A stretch of DNA of 13,154 nt from contig QHRT01000048.1 of the NCBI GenBank assembly GCA_003220195.1, positions 1 through 13,154 of the forward strand. The letters run 5' to 3'. The stretch's first letter is position 1. Each line of letters starts with the position of its first letter. The stretch comes from Candidatus Rokuibacteriota bacterium (GTDB lineage Bacteria; Methylomirabilota; Methylomirabilia; Rokubacteriales; CSP1-6). The notes under the pieces were generated by a model. That model worked only from the letters and a program-made list of their open reading frames with translations. It was not told the DNA's origin and did not search any database. Position numbers and translations under genes: made by a program. Of the stretch, positions 6,666 through 13,154 are shown one piece after another.

Positions 6666-6724
6666 GCGCCAATAGCTGTCCTCATTGTTGTAGGTCCATC
6701 GTCAGCTTTCGCGTCACGCGAGTC

Positions 6725-7885
6725 TCACCCCAGCACTGCGCCGCGGTCGTAATCCAGGTCACGGCCGATGATCAGCCGCAAGATCTCTGACGTGCCGCCG
6801 CCCGGCAACAGGAACCGCGCGTCGCGGAAGTAGCGCTGCGCCGGGTATTCCGCGGCCAGGCCATACGACGCGAAGATGCGCGCCGCCTCGTCGGTCACCC
6901 GCACGGCCATCTCCGACGCGGTGAGCTTCGCCATCGCCGCCTCGCGGGTGATGGTGCGGCCGGCGTCGAGCTCCGCCGCCGCCTGGTACGTGAGCACGAG
7001 AGAAGCGTGAATCGACGTCAGCATGTCGGCCAGCTTGAACGTGATCGCCTGGTGCTCGACGATCGCCTTGCCGAACGCGACGCGCTGCCGCGCGTAGTCG
7101 AGCGCCGCCTGATACGCGGCGCGTGCGAGCCCGACCGAGAGCGCCGAGGTCATCACGCGGATCTCGGACAGGATCCCGCCGATCTTCTCGACGCCCCCGG
7201 TCTCCCCGCCGAGCAGATGCTCGGCCGGCACCTCGACGTCCTCCAGCACGATCTCGCCGGTCTCGGACGCGCGCACGGCCATCTTCTCGATCTTCTTGCC
7301 GAGCGTCACCCCGCGCATCGTCTGGCGGTCCACGAGAAAGAGCGCGATGTTCTTCATCCCGCGCTCCGCGGAGGTCTTGGCCGCGACGGTCAACACGTCG
7401 GCCACTGGCGCATTCGTCACCCACGTCTTCGTGCCGCGAAGGACGTAGCGATCGCCCGCTCGCTCCGCGCGCGTGGTCAGGTTCGCCACGTCCGATCCGG
7501 CATTCGGCTCGGTCAACGCAAACGTCGCGACCAGCTCACCGCGCAGCGCAGGCACCAGGTATCGCTGCCGGAGATCTTCCGAACCGAATTTGAAGATGAA
7601 GTCCGTGCCCATCAGCGATTGCATCGCCGCGACGGCGGCCAGCGACAGCGATCCTCGTGCCAGCTCCTCGGCGAAAAGGCAGTACGTCACCATGTCGGCG
7701 GCGGATCCGCCGTAGGCTTCGGGATATCGCAACCCGAAGTACCCGAGCTGGCCGAGTCGCTCGAAGAGCTTGCGCGGGAACTCCGCGGCCTCGTCGATCG
7801 CGTCCGCTTGCGGCACGACCTCGGCGTCGACGAACCGGGCGACGGTTTTACGAAACGCCTCCTGATCCCTGGTGAACCGGATCAT
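6725..7885 (-). CDS. Acyl-CoA dehydrogenase lacking the canonical catalytic Glu
   Basis: The product is 386 residues, the normal size for the family. The N-terminal helical domain starts at residue 1 (FTRDQEAFRKTVARFV). The beta domain has FALTEPNAGSD (122-132) and WVTNA (155-159), which contact FAD. The C-terminal helices include RVAFGKAI (268-275). The FAD/CoA loop that usually reads YEGTSEIQR is PGGGTSEILR at 361-370, so the catalytic Glu position is Gly363. E241 lies one residue from the alternative base position known from isovaleryl- and long-chain enzymes and is a candidate replacement. It should be a cytoplasmic flavoenzyme making an alpha,beta double bond in an acyl-CoA, passing electrons to ETF. 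The ATG overlaps the hyuB-like stop (ATGA), so the two are probably co-translated. Confidence 0.92.
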   Translation of the reverse strand: MIRFTRDQEAFRKTVARFVDAEVVPQADAIDEAAEFPRKLFERLGQLGYFGLRYPEAYGGSAADMVTYCLFAEELARGSLSLAAVAAMQSLMGTDFIFKFGSEDLRQRYLVPALRGELVATFALTEPNAGSDVANLTTRAERAGDRYVLRGTKTWVTNAPVADVLTVAAKTSAERGMKNIALFLVDRQTMRGVTLGKKIEKMAVRASETGEIVLEDVEVPAEHLLGGETGGVEKIGGILSEIRVMTSALSVGLARAAYQAALDYARQRVAFGKAIVEHQAITFKLADMLTSIHASLVLTYQAAAELDAGRTITREAAMAKLTASEMAVRVTDEAARIFASYGLAAEYPAQRYFRDARFLLPGGGTSEILRLIIGRDLDYDRGAVLG

Positions 7886-9621
7886 GCGCGAGTCCGCGCC
7901 CGTCGCTCGCGTCGCAGCGCGGCCGTCGCAATCTCGTCGACGCGATCACCGACGATGACGACGCCGTACTCGTCGCGCGCGGCCTCCAGCGAGACGTAGT
8001 CGTCGAGCACGTCCTCGAGCACGCGGCCCGGATCGCGGAGCAGCGGGTCGCCGTAGCCACCCGCGCCCGGCTGCTGGAACGAGACGACGTCGCCGTAGGA
8101 AAACGCGCGAGACTCCTTGCTCTGGACCGGCTGCTCGTTCGGGCCGGGGTTGAGCAGCGTGCGGCCGAGCCGACCGGGCGTGCCGCCGAAGACGCCGTAG
8201 GGCGGAAACCGCTGGCGGTCCGAGAGATTCGTCAGCTTGCCGTCGTCCGCGAGGAATCTGAGATCGCGCCGGACGCCGGTGCCGCCGCGATACGTCCCGG
8301 GGCCGCCGGAATCGCGGATCAGCTCGAAACGCTCGACGACGATCGGATGCCGCGCCTCCTGCGCTTCGACCGGGATGTTCGCGGCGTTGAAGGCCCACGC
8401 CATCGCCTCGCAGCCGTCCTTCGTGGCCCTGGCGCCCGTGCCCGAGAGCACCAGCTCGTAGGCGACGAAGCGGCGGCGATGCACGGGGTCCCATCCGCCG
8501 AACGTCGGGTTCGCCATGTGCGACGCCGCGGCGGCAACGCGCTCGGGAACGGCAGCCGCAAGCGCCCCGATGACGGACTCGAAGATCCGGTAACAGATCA
8601 CCGCGCGCGGGCCGCCACCCGCGGGCGGACGCGGATTGAGAAACGAGCCCTCCGGCGCGCGCACGGTCACCGGGCGCAGCGCGCCCTCGTTCATCGGCCC
8701 GAACGGGTCGCAGAGGCACTTCACCGCCGCGTACGAGTACGAGCGCGTGTAGTTGATGTACGAGTTCAGCCCCGACGCCGTCTCGGGACTCGAGCCGTCG
8801 TAGTCGACGACGATGGTGTCGCCGTCGACCGTGACGGTGACTAAGACGCGCAACGGCTCGGTCGCGGGGCCGTAGTCGTCCAGAAAATCCTCGAACGTGT
8901 AGACGCCGTCCGGAATCTCGCGGATCGCCGCGCGCAGGCTGGTCTCGGTCCGCCCGATGATCTCGTCCATCGCCGCGGCGAGCGTCGCGCGGCCGTAGCG
9001 TGCGCAGAGTTCTTGAAATCGAAGCTCGCCGACGCGGAGCGCGCTCCGCTGGGCCTCGAGATCGCCGAGCACGCGATCGGGCGTGCGCGTGTTCGCCGCG
9101 ATGATGCCGATCACACCGGCGTCCGGCCGGTATTCTCGCCACACTTTCGTCGGCGGAATCCTGAGACCTTCCTGGAAGTAGTCGAAGATCCCCTCGACGC
9201 CCTGGCTGCCCGGTCGCTGTCCGCCGACGTCGGTGTGGTGGACGATGTTGACGACGAAGCCGATCAGTGCGCCGTCGTGGAACACCGGCTGCGTGATGAA
9301 GAAGTCGGGCAGGTGGCCGGAACCGAGCAGCGGATCGTTCAACAAGATCGCGTCCCCGGGAAGCAGCGTGTCCACCGGGTGCGCCGCCAGCGCGTTCCTG
9401 ACGGCGAACGACATGGCGCCCATGTGTCCGGGACTGTATGGCCCCTGGGCGACCATCCGGCCGGCGGCGTCGAACACCGCCACCGAAAAGTCCTGGCCTT
9501 CGCGCGCCTGCTCGGAGTACGCGGTGCGGTGCACCGTCGTGCCGATCTCGACGGCGATCGACCGGAGCGCGCCCCAGACGACGCCGAGCGTGACGGGATC
9601 GATCGCTGAAGACGAGCTCAT
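7882..9621 (-). CDS. hyuB: Hydantoinase B/oxoprolinase-family subunit
   Basis: This 579-residue protein is the usual length for N-methylhydantoinase B-type subunits and much shorter than acetone carboxylase alpha (about 770). Family marks are EGQDFSVAVFDAAGRMVAQ (41-59), NDPLLGSGHLPDF (95-107) and HHTDVGG (128-134), whose His/Asp residues are candidate metal ligands. The C-terminus ends in a GAGGYGDPLLRDP stretch typical of the family. With the HyuA-like subunit it should form an ATP-dependent enzyme that opens a cyclic amide (hydantoin, 5-oxoproline) or carboxylates a ketone; sequence alone does not decide. The hyuA-like stop lies 4 bases upstream, and the gene stop overlaps the acyl-CoA dehydrogenase start. 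The symbol denotes the family, not a proven substrate. Confidence 0.92.
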   Translation of the reverse strand: MSSSSAIDPVTLGVVWGALRSIAVEIGTTVHRTAYSEQAREGQDFSVAVFDAAGRMVAQGPYSPGHMGAMSFAVRNALAAHPVDTLLPGDAILLNDPLLGSGHLPDFFITQPVFHDGALIGFVVNIVHHTDVGGQRPGSQGVEGIFDYFQEGLRIPPTKVWREYRPDAGVIGIIAANTRTPDRVLGDLEAQRSALRVGELRFQELCARYGRATLAAAMDEIIGRTETSLRAAIREIPDGVYTFEDFLDDYGPATEPLRVLVTVTVDGDTIVVDYDGSSPETASGLNSYINYTRSYSYAAVKCLCDPFGPMNEGALRPVTVRAPEGSFLNPRPPAGGGPRAVICYRIFESVIGALAAAVPERVAAAASHMANPTFGGWDPVHRRRFVAYELVLSGTGARATKDGCEAMAWAFNAANIPVEAQEARHPIVVERFELIRDSGGPGTYRGGTGVRRDLRFLADDGKLTNLSDRQRFPPYGVFGGTPGRLGRTLLNPGPNEQPVQSKESRAFSYGDVVSFQQPGAGGYGDPLLRDPGRVLEDVLDDYVSLEAARDEYGVVIVGDRVDEIATAALRRERRARTRA

Positions 9622-9625
9622 CCGC

Positions 9626-11707
9626 TCACGCCGCGACCGTCGCCGGCCGCACCTCGACGATCAGGTTCGCGTACTCGTCCACGACCGCGCTCGTCCCGGG
9701 TGGCAGCACCGTCGTGGACTCGCGCTCCTCGACGATCGCCGGCCCGGACAGCGTCGTGCCCGCCGCGAGCGCGTAGCGGTCGTACACGGGACAGTCGACG
9801 TACCCGTGCGCCTCGGGAAAGTACGCGCGCCGGCTCGCCGTGCGAGCTTCGCGCGCCGACGTGGTCGGCGCCTTCGGCAGCTCGACGCGCGGCGTGCCGG
9901 CGATCGCGGACAGGGTCCACGTCACGGCCTCGACCGCGGCCGCCGCGTTCGCGTAGCCGTACCGCGCGGCGTAGACGTCGTCGAACGCCTGGCGCACGCG
10001 CCCGAGCGCGGCGGCGTCGAGCGCGCCGGAGGGCACCGGCACCGTCAGCTCGTATCCCTGGCCGACGTACCGCGCCTCGACGGCGCGGACGAGCTGGACA
10101 TCCCCGCCGGCCGCGGACTCTCGAACGACGTCGAGGGCCTGCGCCGCCATCTCCTCGTACATCGAGGTGACGAGCGAGGGGTCGAGCTGATCGAGGTGCG
10201 CCACCAGCGTCCGCGCGACGTCGAACTTCACTTCCGCGGCCAGGAGTCCGATCGCGGCGGTGACGCCTGCCGCAGCCGGCAGGATCACGCGCGGAATCCC
10301 GAGCTCTCGCGCGAGCCGGCATCCGTGCACCGGTCCCGACCCCCCGAAGGCGACGAGCGTCAGATCACGCGGATCCCGTCCGCGCTCGATCGACACGATT
10401 CGCGTGGCGAGTTCCATGTTGGTCGTCACGATCTGATGAATGCCCCACGCCGCCGCGTCGACACCGAGCCCCAGGGGACGCGCCACGCGCTCGTCGATCG
10501 CGCGGGCCGCGGCGTCCGGCGCGAGCCGCATGGCGCCGCCGGCGAAGTACGTCGGATTGAGATACCCGAGAACGAGGTTCGCGTCGGTGACGGTCGGCTC
10601 GGTCCCGCCGCGCTCGTAGCAGACCGGGCCGGGGGTCGACGACGCGCTCTCCGGGCCCACGGCGATCACGCCCAGGCTCGCGCGGGCGATCGAGCCGCCA
10701 CCGGCGCCGATCTCCACCAGGTCGATCGCCTGGATGTTCATCGGCAGCCCGCTGCCGGGCGCGTTGGCGACCCGATGCAGCTCGAACGACGACGTCGTGA
10801 ACGGTCGTCCATCGGCGATGAGCGCCAGCTTCGCCGTCGTACCGCCCATGTCGAAGGCGATCAACTCACGGTGTCCGGTCAGTTCACCGTAGATCGCGGA
10901 CATCAGCGCGCCCGCGGCGGGCCCGGATTCAATCATGCGCACGGGATGGCGCTCGAGCGCCTGCGCCGTCGCCACGCCGCCGGACGACTGCATGACGTAG
11001 AGGCGTCCGCGATAGCCGCGCTTCCCGAGCGCGTCCCGGAGCGCCGCGAGATACTCGCGGAGCGCCGTCATCACGTAGGCGTTCACCACGGTCGTCGACG
11101 TCCGCTCGTATTCGCGAAACGTGGGCGACACCTCGTGCGAGAGCGTGACCGTGACGTCCGGCGCTTCCTCGGCCACGATTGCGGCGAGCCTCCGCTCGTG
11201 AACGGGGTTCACGTACGCGTGCAAGAGACAGACGGCGAGCGTGGTGACGCCCCGCGCGACGAGTTCACGCACCGCGCGGCGGGCGTCGGCCTCGTCGAGC
11301 GGTGTGCGAACCGAGCCGTCGGCGAGGATGCGCTCGGTGACCTCGCCGATGAGTCGCCGCGGGATCAGCGGGCGCGGCTTCTCGATCTGGAGGTCGTAGA
11401 CCTGGTAGCGCTTCTCGCGACCGATGACCAGCACGTCGCGAAAGCCACGCGTCGTCAGGAGCCCGACGCCGCGCGCCTTGCGCTCGATCACGATGTTCGA
11501 GCCGAGGGTGGTGCCGTGGATCGCCTGCGCGATGTCCTTCCAGGCGACGCCGGCGCGGCCGACCAGGTCGTCCAGCCCCGCGAGACACGCCGCGGACGGA
11601 TCCGGATAGGTCGTGAGCCACTTGCCCGTGATGAGCTCGCCGCCCGGAGACTGGATTACCAAGTCGGTGAACGTGCCGCCGACGTCGAATCCCACCCGAT
11701 ACGCCAT
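9626..11707 (-). CDS. hyuA: Hydantoinase A/oxoprolinase-family ATPase subunit
   Basis: The product is 693 residues, full length for HyuA. The N-terminus GFDVGGTFTD (6-15) is the first phosphate loop of the actin-like ATPase fold and immediately follows the start, which supports ATG 11707. Further marks are HGTTLGSN (64-71), SGPAAG (261-266), FDMGGTTAK (285-293), GAGGGSI (334-340), TDANLVLGYLNP (374-385) and AFGGSGPVHG (453-462). It supplies ATP-driven activation of the amide or ketone substrate for the HyuB-like partner. Only 4 bases separate its start from the regulator stop and its stop from the hyuB-like start; both gaps read GCGG or CCGC on one strand. No acetone carboxylase gamma subunit is found nearby, which argues mildly against acetone as substrate. 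Confidence 0.93.
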   Translation of the reverse strand: MAYRVGFDVGGTFTDLVIQSPGGELITGKWLTTYPDPSAACLAGLDDLVGRAGVAWKDIAQAIHGTTLGSNIVIERKARGVGLLTTRGFRDVLVIGREKRYQVYDLQIEKPRPLIPRRLIGEVTERILADGSVRTPLDEADARRAVRELVARGVTTLAVCLLHAYVNPVHERRLAAIVAEEAPDVTVTLSHEVSPTFREYERTSTTVVNAYVMTALREYLAALRDALGKRGYRGRLYVMQSSGGVATAQALERHPVRMIESGPAAGALMSAIYGELTGHRELIAFDMGGTTAKLALIADGRPFTTSSFELHRVANAPGSGLPMNIQAIDLVEIGAGGGSIARASLGVIAVGPESASSTPGPVCYERGGTEPTVTDANLVLGYLNPTYFAGGAMRLAPDAAARAIDERVARPLGLGVDAAAWGIHQIVTTNMELATRIVSIERGRDPRDLTLVAFGGSGPVHGCRLARELGIPRVILPAAAGVTAAIGLLAAEVKFDVARTLVAHLDQLDPSLVTSMYEEMAAQALDVVRESAAGGDVQLVRAVEARYVGQGYELTVPVPSGALDAAALGRVRQAFDDVYAARYGYANAAAAVEAVTWTLSAIAGTPRVELPKAPTTSAREARTASRRAYFPEAHGYVDCPVYDRYALAAGTTLSGPAIVEERESTTVLPPGTSAVVDEYANLIVEVRPATVAA

Positions 11708-11711
11708 GCGG

Positions 11712-12473
11712 TCAGGTCCGGCGTTCGGGGCGCGAGAGCACCAGGCGATACGGGTACCGGCGAGTGGTCTGGTAGGTGATCGCGTACTCGAGCGGATCGC
11801 CGCTCGCGTCGAACCACGTCCGCTCGAACATCAGGAGCGGCGTGCGCGGGCGGAGCCCGAGCAGCGCGGCGACGTGCCGCGGCGCCAGGACCGCGTCCAC
11901 CACCTGCTCCATGAACTTGAGCGACACGTCGAGGTGGCGCTCGATCGCGCCGGCGACGGAGTTCTTGGCGAGGTCCTCGTCGGAGACCAGCGCGCCGACC
12001 TCCGACGGCACGTACGCGGTGACGTGCTGGAACGGGCCGGTGTCGCCGTCGCGCACGCCGACCACTCGCACCGCCGCCGACCCCGGCGGCAAGCGGAGCG
12101 CCTGCGCGATGTTCGCGGGCAACGGCACCGTCTCGCGCGACACCAGCTTGAACCGCGTCTCCTCGCTGAGCGCCATCATGTCGTTGATGGAGCCGATCAC
12201 CCGCAGCTTCCGGTCCCCGCCCGGGGTCGGCGTGCTGAACGTGCCCCGTCCGGCGTGCCGGTAGAGCCGCCCTTCCTGCACCAGCACGTCGAGCGCCTGG
12301 CGGATCGTGGGACGGCTCACCTTGAACCGCGCGCAGAGCTCGTGCTCGGACGCGATGCGTTCGCCCTCGCCGCGAAGCTCGCGTCGAAGCGCGTCCGCGA
12401 TCTGAACGTAGCGTGGCGTACCGGCTTGATAGTTCACGGCTGTCTGGATATTCGAATCGGAATGTCTAGGCAT
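11712..12473 (-). CDS. GntR-family transcriptional regulator, HutC/UTRA type
   Basis: This 253-residue protein has an N-terminal winged helix (PRYVQIADALRREL ... ASEHELCARFKVSRPTIRQALDVL, about 20-67) and a wing reading HAGRGTFS. A C-terminal effector-binding UTRA domain follows, from about 90 to the end (FKLVSRE..., PFQHVTAYVP, PLLMFERTWFDASGDPLEY). The linker between the first helix and the SEHEL helix is about five residues shorter than common (no PGxxLP). It is the only regulator in the window and sits inside the operon directly before hyuA, so it probably controls the catabolic genes and itself in response to a pathway metabolite. ATG 12473 has only a weak ribosome site. A GTG at 12437 (residue 13) just before the conserved domain is an alternative start. 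Confidence 0.93.
   Translation of the reverse strand: MPRHSDSNIQTAVNYQAGTPRYVQIADALRRELRGEGERIASEHELCARFKVSRPTIRQALDVLVQEGRLYRHAGRGTFSTPTPGGDRKLRVIGSINDMMALSEETRFKLVSRETVPLPANIAQALRLPPGSAAVRVVGVRDGDTGPFQHVTAYVPSEVGALVSDEDLAKNSVAGAIERHLDVSLKFMEQVVDAVLAPRHVAALLGLRPRTPLLMFERTWFDASGDPLEYAITYQTTRRYPYRLVLSRPERRT
12462..12473. promoter_or_regulatory. Possible GntR operator overlapping the regulator start
   Basis: The 12-base sequence ATGTCTAGGCAT is an imperfect palindrome (10 of 12 positions symmetric, core CTAG). It resembles the TGTCTAGACA-like sites bound by many GntR proteins and lies exactly on the regulator start codon. A second TGTCT half-site occurs at 12441-12445 and an ATTCGAAT palindrome at 12450-12457. 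On the minus strand TTGACG (12499-12494) lies 17 bases before TACATG (12476-12471), a weak promoter candidate. If that promoter is real, translation would have to begin at the GTG at 12437. Confidence 0.25.
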
Positions 12474-12507
12474 GTACCACTCGACACCGTGATCGTCAAT
12501 GGAACCG

Positions 12508-13154
12508 TCACGACGCCGGCAGCCCCAGGTGCCGCGCGATCACCACGCGCTGGATCTGGTTCGTGCCTTCGTAGATCTGCGTGATCTTCGCGTCCCGCAT
12601 GTGCCGCTCGACGGGGTACTCACGCGTGTACCCGTAGCCGCCGAAGATCTGGACGGCGTCGGTCGTCACCCGCATCGCCGCGTCCGACGCGAAGCACTTC
12701 GCCATGGACGACTCGAGCGCGGTCGACGGCGCGCCCTCGTCGATCAGCGCGGCGGCATGATGCACCATCAGCCTGGCCGCGTGCACGTGCATCGCCATGT
12801 CGGCGAGCATGAACTGCACGCCCTGGAAGCTCCCGATCGGCTTGCCGAACTGCACCCGGTCGCGGGAGTACGCGATCGCCGCGTCGAGCGCGGCCCGGGC
12901 GATTCCGACCGCCTGCGCCGCGACCGCCGGACGCGACCTCTCGAGCGCGGCGAGGGCCAGGGCAAAACCCTCGCCTTCGCCGCCAAGCCGGTTCTCCACC
13001 GGGACTTCGCAGTCGGTCAGGTGGATCGCGACGGTCGGTGAGCCCCGGAGTCCCATCTTCCGCTCGAGCTTTCCGACGGCGAACCCCGGGAACGTCGGCT
13101 CGACGAGAAACACGGTAATGCCCTTCGTTCCACGATCGCGATCCACGGTGGCGA
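12508..13154 (-). CDS. Acyl-CoA dehydrogenase, C-terminal part, 5' end cut by window edge
   Basis: The open frame continues to the right edge (GCC ACC before an internal GTG at 13146), so the true start lies outside. About 214 residues are visible. They cover the end of the beta domain (DRDRGTKGITVFLVE, MGLRGS) and the C-terminal four-helix domain (RVQFGKPIG, QIFGGYGYTREYPVER). The loop MRDAKITQIYEGTNQIQR carries the catalytic Glu in YEGT, as in short-chain and branched-chain enzymes. It should dehydrogenate an acyl-CoA with FAD, donating electrons to ETF. It ends 34 bases before the regulator and so is probably the first visible gene of the same transcript. It contrasts with the second acyl-CoA dehydrogenase in the window, which lacks that Glu. 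Confidence 0.93.
   Translation of the reverse strand, partial: ATVDRDRGTKGITVFLVEPTFPGFAVGKLERKMGLRGSPTVAIHLTDCEVPVENRLGGEGEGFALALAALERSRPAVAAQAVGIARAALDAAIAYSRDRVQFGKPIGSFQGVQFMLADMAMHVHAARLMVHHAAALIDEGAPSTALESSMAKCFASDAAMRVTTDAVQIFGGYGYTREYPVERHMRDAKITQIYEGTNQIQRVVIARHLGLPAS

Larger units (their letters stand above)
6050..6724. other. 675-base lower-GC island between acyl-CoA dehydrogenase and thiolase
   Basis: This is the only stretch of any length not covered by a clear enzyme gene, and it interrupts an otherwise tightly packed operon. Hand counts on two 60-base lines give 53% and 58% GC; flanking genes look noticeably richer. It holds three minus-strand fragments: the DUF5678-like ORF, the 36-residue ORF and the Zn-knuckle gene with TAA. 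The remaining ~80 bases before the thiolase (6050-6128) show no convincing terminator and no clear sigma-70 promoter. I see no inverted-repeat ends or target duplication that would mark a transposable element. Confidence 0.7.

Noticed and set aside
9233..11779. Open frame of 848 codons on the plus strand
   Set aside because: It lies antisense to hyuA and hyuB, which are full length with clear motifs. Its product is Arg/His/Asp-rich with no recognisable domain, as expected of mirror frames in high-GC DNA.

Overview
The window is a high-GC bacterial segment. Every gene I can support lies on the minus strand, so transcription runs from right to left. Most junctions are ATGA overlaps, TGATG junctions or gaps of 4 to 40 bases, which suggests one long polycistronic catabolic operon. 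No rRNA, tRNA, CRISPR array or insertion sequence is visible. The taxon cannot be fixed from sequence alone. Base composition and gene order would suit a metabolically versatile soil or subsurface bacterium, but I do not assign a phylum.

In transcription order the layout is: (1) the C-terminal half of an acyl-CoA dehydrogenase with the usual catalytic Glu, cut by the right edge; (2) a GntR/HutC-type regulator; (3) hyuA-like and hyuB-like genes, the two subunits of an ATP-dependent hydantoinase/oxoprolinase/ketone-carboxylase-type enzyme; (4) a second acyl-CoA dehydrogenase without a Glu at the canonical catalytic position; (5) a 675-base, lower-GC interruption (about 55% by spot counts) with tiny or decayed genes; (6) an SCP2-type thiolase; (7) a 3-hydroxyacyl-CoA dehydrogenase; (8) a Zn-ribbon/OB-fold (DUF35-type) thiolase partner; (9) a free-standing B12-binding subunit; (10) a methylmalonyl-CoA-mutase-like catalytic subunit; (11) the N-terminal ~454 residues of a xanthine-dehydrogenase-family molybdopterin subunit, cut by the left edge.

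Together these look like an acyl-CoA degradation route: alpha,beta-dehydrogenation, 3-hydroxyacyl oxidation, thiolysis and B12-dependent carbon-skeleton rearrangement. HyuAB (ATP-dependent hydrolysis or carboxylation) and a Mo-hydroxylase could feed it, possibly from a heterocyclic, amide/lactam or ketone substrate. No enoyl-CoA hydratase is present in the window. The substrate is not determined.

Four structural oddities stand out. A 38-bp tandem duplication copies the stop/start coupling junction between the mutase and Mo-subunit genes and creates a 12-codon mini-ORF. Two 48-bp palindromic repeat units with compensatory changes add about 39 residues to the 3-hydroxyacyl-CoA dehydrogenase. 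The mutase appears to lack about 23 residues of a conserved core segment. The low-GC island holds a Zn-knuckle gene interrupted by an in-frame TAA exactly at the metal-binding site.
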